Shown here: piece after piece, positions 5,982 through 8,779 of the stretch
Layout: every line of letters starts with the position of its first letter
Position numbering within the stretch: position 1 is the first letter of the stretch
Assembly: GCA_963696655.1 (NCBI GenBank)
Contig: CAVOLB010000037.1
Span: 1-8,779 of the forward strand
DNA: 8,779 bases
Reading direction: 5' to 3'
Source of the DNA: Hypericibacter sp963696655
GTDB lineage: Bacteria; Pseudomonadota; Alphaproteobacteria; Dongiales; Dongiaceae
The notes under the pieces: model-generated
Databases searched by the model: none
Seen by the model: the letters and a program-made list of their open reading frames with translations, nothing else
What the model was told of the DNA's origin: nothing
Program-made: the position numbers and the translations under genes

Positions 5982-6953
5982 TCAGCGCGCGAGAACGGGC
6001 TTCAGCAGCCGGTCGAGCGCCGCTTCGTCCTCGACGTGCAGCAGGATATCGAGCGCCGTCAGGCCCGGGCGGAAGTTGGGATGGATGCGCACCCAATCCT
6101 TGCGGGTGGTGAGCAGCCCCGCCGTGAGCGAGCCTGCCTCGGCGCGGAGGCGGTCGAGCTCCTTCTCGCTGTAGCGGTGATGATCGGAAAACTCGCGCCA
6201 GCCGGCCAGATCGAGGCCCATCTCCTCGATCGTGCGGCGGAACTTCTCGGGCGCCCCCAGGCCGCAGAAGGCGAACCAGCGCCGGCCCTTCAGGTTTTGC
6301 GGATGGGTCGGCTCGATCCGGGCATTCAGGATCGGCAGCCCCGCCGGCAACCGGGCCGCGATGCCGGCCTCGTCCGGGCCGATGATGACGGCGAGCTGGC
6401 AGCGGGCGGCGGCCTGCGCCACCGGCTCGCGCAGGGGGCCCGCCGGCAATTGCCAGCCATTGCCGAAGCCCGAGATTCCGTCGATCGTCAGGATCGAGAA
6501 ATCCTTGGCGATCGTCCTGTTTTGCAGCCCATCGTCGAGCAGCACGATCTCGGCGCCGTCCTGCAACGCGGCCACGACCCCCGCCGCGCGGTCGCGCGCG
6601 ATCCAGACCGGCGCGGATTGCGTCAGCACCAGCGTTTCGTCGCCGACCTCGGTCGCCAGATGGCGCGCGGGATCGACGCGCAAGGGCCCGCGCTCGCTGC
6701 CGCCATAGCCGCGCGTCACGATATGAACCCGGCGCCCCTGCTGGCGCAGCCGCTGCGCCAGCGCGAAGGTGAGCGGCGTCTTGCCGGCGCCGCCCACGGT
6801 CGCGGCCCCGACGCAGATCACGGGGACAGGCGCGCGATGCGGCTTGGCGCCGGCCCGGCGCGCGAGAAATCCGAGGCGATAGAGCCCGGCCGCGGGCGCC
6901 AGCAGGGCCGGCAGGAGGATCGACGCGTCGCGGCGCCAGAACCTAGGTGACAT
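5982..6953 (-). CDS. lpxK: Tetraacyldisaccharide 4'-kinase
   Basis: A 323-residue inner-membrane kinase that phosphorylates the 4' position of tetraacyldisaccharide-1-phosphate to make lipid IVA, the sixth step of the lipid A (Raetz) pathway. Visible marks: hydrophobic N-terminal helix (about 11-31) for membrane attachment; Walker A TVGGAGKTP (52-60); TRGYGGSERGP (80-90); DDGLQN (140-145), the family's conserved acidic pair near the active site; GPLREP (172-177); FSDHHRYSEKEL (255-266); and TTRKDWVR (282-289). Length is normal. The start at 6953 (MSPRFW) matches the family N-terminus and overlaps the end of waaA by 11 bp; AAGG lies about nine bases upstream. The extension to 7085 is rejected because it only reads through waaA in another frame. 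Last gene of the minus-strand LPS cluster, converging on the M23 gene with 11 bp between stops. Confidence 0.97.
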   Translation of the reverse strand: MSPRFWRRDASILLPALLAPAAGLYRLGFLARRAGAKPHRAPVPVICVGAATVGGAGKTPLTFALAQRLRQQGRRVHIVTRGYGGSERGPLRVDPARHLATEVGDETLVLTQSAPVWIARDRAAGVVAALQDGAEIVLLDDGLQNRTIAKDFSILTIDGISGFGNGWQLPAGPLREPVAQAAARCQLAVIIGPDEAGIAARLPAGLPILNARIEPTHPQNLKGRRWFAFCGLGAPEKFRRTIEEMGLDLAGWREFSDHHRYSEKELDRLRAEAGSLTAGLLTTRKDWVRIHPNFRPGLTALDILLHVEDEAALDRLLKPVLAR

Positions 6954-8247
6954 GAGGAGCCGCCTTCGCGTTGTCGAGCGCCCGCAGGATCGGCGCCAGA
7001 GCGGCGAGGCTGCGATCGAGAACCTGCGCCTCGGCTTGCGAGAAACGCTGGGCAGCGGCGGCGAGTTCCGCGCGCGCGGCCGCATCGCCGAGGAGCGAGA
7101 TCGCCGCCGACGCCAGGCTCGGCGCGTCGGGAAGAATCCGGCAGCCGCCCGCTTCCGCGAGGCGCCGATAGAGATCGGCGAAATTGCCGATATGAGGGCC
7201 GGTCAGGATCGCGCGTCCCACCAGCGCCGGCTCGATCGGATTATGGCCGCCCTTGTCGACCAGCGAACCGCCCATGATCACCAGGTCCGCCAGCCGGAAC
7301 CACAGCCCCATCTCGCCCAGGCTGTCGGCGAGATAGATCCGGTCCTTGGAGCCGGGCAGCCCGCCCAGGGAGCGGCGGCGCAGCTTGCCGCCCAGCGCCA
7401 GGAGCGGGCGCAGGAGGGGAAGAAGGGCGTCGCCGCGCGCTGGATGGCGCGGCGCCACCAGCAGCAGCGGCGCGATCTCGGCGGTCAGATGCGGCGCCAG
7501 CGCCATCGCCAGCAGTCTCTCCTCGGGCTCATGGCTGCTGGCCAGCAGGATCACCGGGCGTCCGGCGATCGAGGCCCGGAACTGCGCCAGTTCCGCCTCG
7601 TCGCAAGCCGGCAGGGCGGCCGCGGCCTTGAGATTGCCGATGGCGACGGCCTGGGACATGCCGAGGCCGAGGAAATGTTGCCGTTGCGCCTCGTCGATGG
7701 TCGCGATCACGGCGAAGGCGCCGAGGATCTGGCGAGCGAAACCGGGCAACCAGCGCCAGCGCCGGAAGGAGCGCTCGGAGAGACGGCCATTGACCAGCGC
7801 CAGGGGCAGGGCCCGCGCCTTGGCCGCCAGCAGGAGATTGGGCCAGAGCTCGGAATCGGCGATGACGCCGGCATCGGGGCGCCAATGATCGAGGAAGCGC
7901 TCGACCCAGGCCCGGCGGTCCAGCGGCAGATATTGCTGGATGGCGCCCGGCGGCAGCGCGCTCGCGAGCAAGGTGGCGGCGCTGACCGTGTTGCAGGTGA
8001 CGAGGAGCTGCAAGGTCGGTTGGCGCCGACGCAAGACCTCGATCAGGGGCAGGAGCGACTGGGTCTCGCCGACGCTGGCGCCATGCAGCCACAGCAGCGC
8101 GCCGGAAGGCCGCGCGACGCGCGTCTCGCCTTTCCGCTCGCCGAGGCGGGCCTTGTCTTCCTTGCCCAGGGCGGCCCGCTTCTCGAGATGACGGTCGAGC
8201 CAGGGGCCCGAGAGGTCGGTCGCAGCCCGATAGAGGGTCGCCATCAT
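6943..8247 (-). CDS. waaA: 3-deoxy-D-manno-octulosonic acid (Kdo) transferase
   Basis: A 434-residue GT-B glycosyltransferase (GT30) that moves Kdo from CMP-Kdo to lipid IVA at the cytoplasmic face of the inner membrane. Motifs: LLWLHGASVGETQS (51-64) with the catalytic Glu61; DSELWPN (131-137); NGRLSERS (153-160), a strong family marker; ASSHEPEE (236-243); VAPRHPAR (264-271); and the nucleotide-sugar site GGSLVDKGGHNPIEPA (327-342). The usual N-terminal membrane helix is poorly hydrophobic here (MMATLYRAATDLSGPWL), so anchoring may be peripheral. The start at 8247 is preferred: GGAGG (8255-8259) sits seven bases upstream and the ATG forms an ATGA overlap with the stop of the acyltransferase gene. 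A second ATG follows immediately at 8244. The much longer open frame to 8778 is a shadow over the acyltransferase gene. Whether one or two Kdo residues are added cannot be told from sequence alone. Confidence 0.97.
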   Translation of the reverse strand: MMATLYRAATDLSGPWLDRHLEKRAALGKEDKARLGERKGETRVARPSGALLWLHGASVGETQSLLPLIEVLRRRQPTLQLLVTCNTVSAATLLASALPPGAIQQYLPLDRRAWVERFLDHWRPDAGVIADSELWPNLLLAAKARALPLALVNGRLSERSFRRWRWLPGFARQILGAFAVIATIDEAQRQHFLGLGMSQAVAIGNLKAAAALPACDEAELAQFRASIAGRPVILLASSHEPEERLLAMALAPHLTAEIAPLLLVAPRHPARGDALLPLLRPLLALGGKLRRRSLGGLPGSKDRIYLADSLGEMGLWFRLADLVIMGGSLVDKGGHNPIEPALVGRAILTGPHIGNFADLYRRLAEAGGCRILPDAPSLASAAISLLGDAAARAELAAAAQRFSQAEAQVLDRSLAALAPILRALDNAKAAPHVT

Positions 8248-8779
8248 CGGGTTGCCTCCACGATCGCCAGGGATGGTGCCGGTTCGATGGGAGCATGGCC
8301 CATGCGCCGGTCGCAATCGGCGGAGAGCTCGTTGAGCGCCTGCTCGAGCGCCAGCCGCGCCGCTTCGATCGCGGCCGCATCGGCATTGCGCGGCACCGAG
8401 ATCGGTGCGCCGACGCGATAGAGGCCGCGCCCGAAGGGCAAGGGCAGGAGGAAGCGGTCCCAGGAGCCGAAGACATGGCGCCTGCGGGTGGCGACGGCGC
8501 TGGGCAGGATCGGCACGCCGGTGAGGGCCGCGAGCTGGATCGTGCCGGCGGCTGCCTGCATGCGCGGTCCCCGCGGGCCGTCGGGCGCGATCGAGACGAT
8601 ACCCCCCTTGCTCAACCAGCTGCGGCATTGGAGCGTCGCCGCTTCGCCACCGCGCTTGGTCGAGCCGTCGATGGTGGAGAGCCCCAGGCGCTCGATCATG
8701 CGGGCCACCAGACGCCCGTCGCGATGGGTGGAGATCAGGACCGCTGCCGCGCGCGCTTCGCGATGGCAGAGCGGCCACC
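8244..8779 (-). CDS. DUF374 / lysophospholipid acyltransferase-family protein (5' end outside window)
   Basis: The 178 C-terminal codons of a membrane-associated acyltransferase of the DUF374 group, a branch of the PlsC-like superfamily that accompanies waaA in many alphaproteobacteria. The frame is open to the window edge; its N-terminus lies beyond 8779. Motifs: LISTHRDGRLVARM just inside the edge, where the His followed by Asp is the presumed catalytic pair; GSTKRGGEAA; IAPDGPRGPRMQAAAG, equivalent to the FPEGTRS acyl-acceptor motif; IQLAALTGVPILP; and GSWDRFLLPLPFGRG. A GTG at 8708 is not the start, because conserved residues including the catalytic His lie upstream of it. The TGA stop overlaps the waaA ATG by four bases, so the two are probably translationally coupled. 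The acyl donor and acceptor are unknown; the context suggests lipid A or phospholipid modification. It is not a close match to LpxL/LpxM in motif order. Confidence 0.9.
   Translation of the reverse strand, partial: WPLCHREARAAAVLISTHRDGRLVARMIERLGLSTIDGSTKRGGEAATLQCRSWLSKGGIVSIAPDGPRGPRMQAAAGTIQLAALTGVPILPSAVATRRRHVFGSWDRFLLPLPFGRGLYRVGAPISVPRNADAAAIEAARLALEQALNELSADCDRRMGHAPIEPAPSLAIVEATR
8255..8259 (-). promoter_or_regulatory. Ribosome binding site of waaA
   Basis: GGAGG on the minus strand lies seven bases before the ATG at 8247 and inside the last codons of the acyltransferase gene. It favours the first of the two tandem ATG codons as the waaA start. Confidence 0.75.

Noticed and set aside
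6952..8421. 489-codon open frame antisense to waaA
   Set aside because: Shadow of waaA and the acyltransferase gene; Gln/Arg/Gly-rich and without motifs.
1..8779. CRISPR array, tRNA or rRNA genes, phage or defence genes
   Set aside because: No regularly spaced direct repeats, cloverleaf sequences, rRNA segments or recognisable defence domains were seen on either strand.

Overview
The window looks like chromosome from a GC-rich Gram-negative alphaproteobacterium, most likely in the Rhodospirillales sense. This rests on very high third-position GC, the gene set DUF374 acyltransferase - waaA - lpxK next to xseA and purD, and alphaproteobacterial-style WaaA and LpxK motifs. No rRNA, 16S or other taxonomic marker is present, so the placement is an inference.

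Layout. (1) Positions 1-902 contain no intact gene. They hold three abutting relics: a frameshifted, truncated fragment of a UMF1-type MFS transporter (+, 1-373) with actinobacterial flavour; the first ~31 residues of an IS630-family transposase (-, 372-464), with a perfect 11-bp inverted repeat at its start; and an internal piece of an SrpA-like catalase-family peroxidase (+, 541-819). (2) Positions 903-3297 on the minus strand hold purD, followed 22 bp downstream by a gene for an aminoglycoside-phosphotransferase-fold kinase of unknown substrate. (3) Positions 3298-3529 form the divergent purD/xseA intergenic region, occupied by a ~139-bp nested inverted-repeat element (3333-3471). (4) Positions 3530-5970 on the plus strand hold xseA (exonuclease VII large subunit), coupled by an ATGA overlap to a LytM/M23 peptidase with a twin-arginine-like signal peptide. 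(5) Positions 5982-8779 on the minus strand hold a lipid A/Kdo operon: a 5'-truncated DUF374 acyltransferase, then waaA (ATGA overlap), then lpxK (11-bp overlap). It converges on the M23 gene with an 11-bp gap.

How the genes work together. LpxK adds the 4'-phosphate to lipid A disaccharide, WaaA then adds Kdo, and the DUF374 protein is a probable membrane acyltransferase. These three form a lipopolysaccharide unit whose overlapping genes imply translational coupling. The M23 peptidase acts on the envelope from the periplasmic side. PurD (purine synthesis) and XseA (DNA processing) are housekeeping neighbours.

I found no convincing undescribed multi-gene system. The most notable items are the relic junctions in 1-902 and the nested repeat between purD and xseA.
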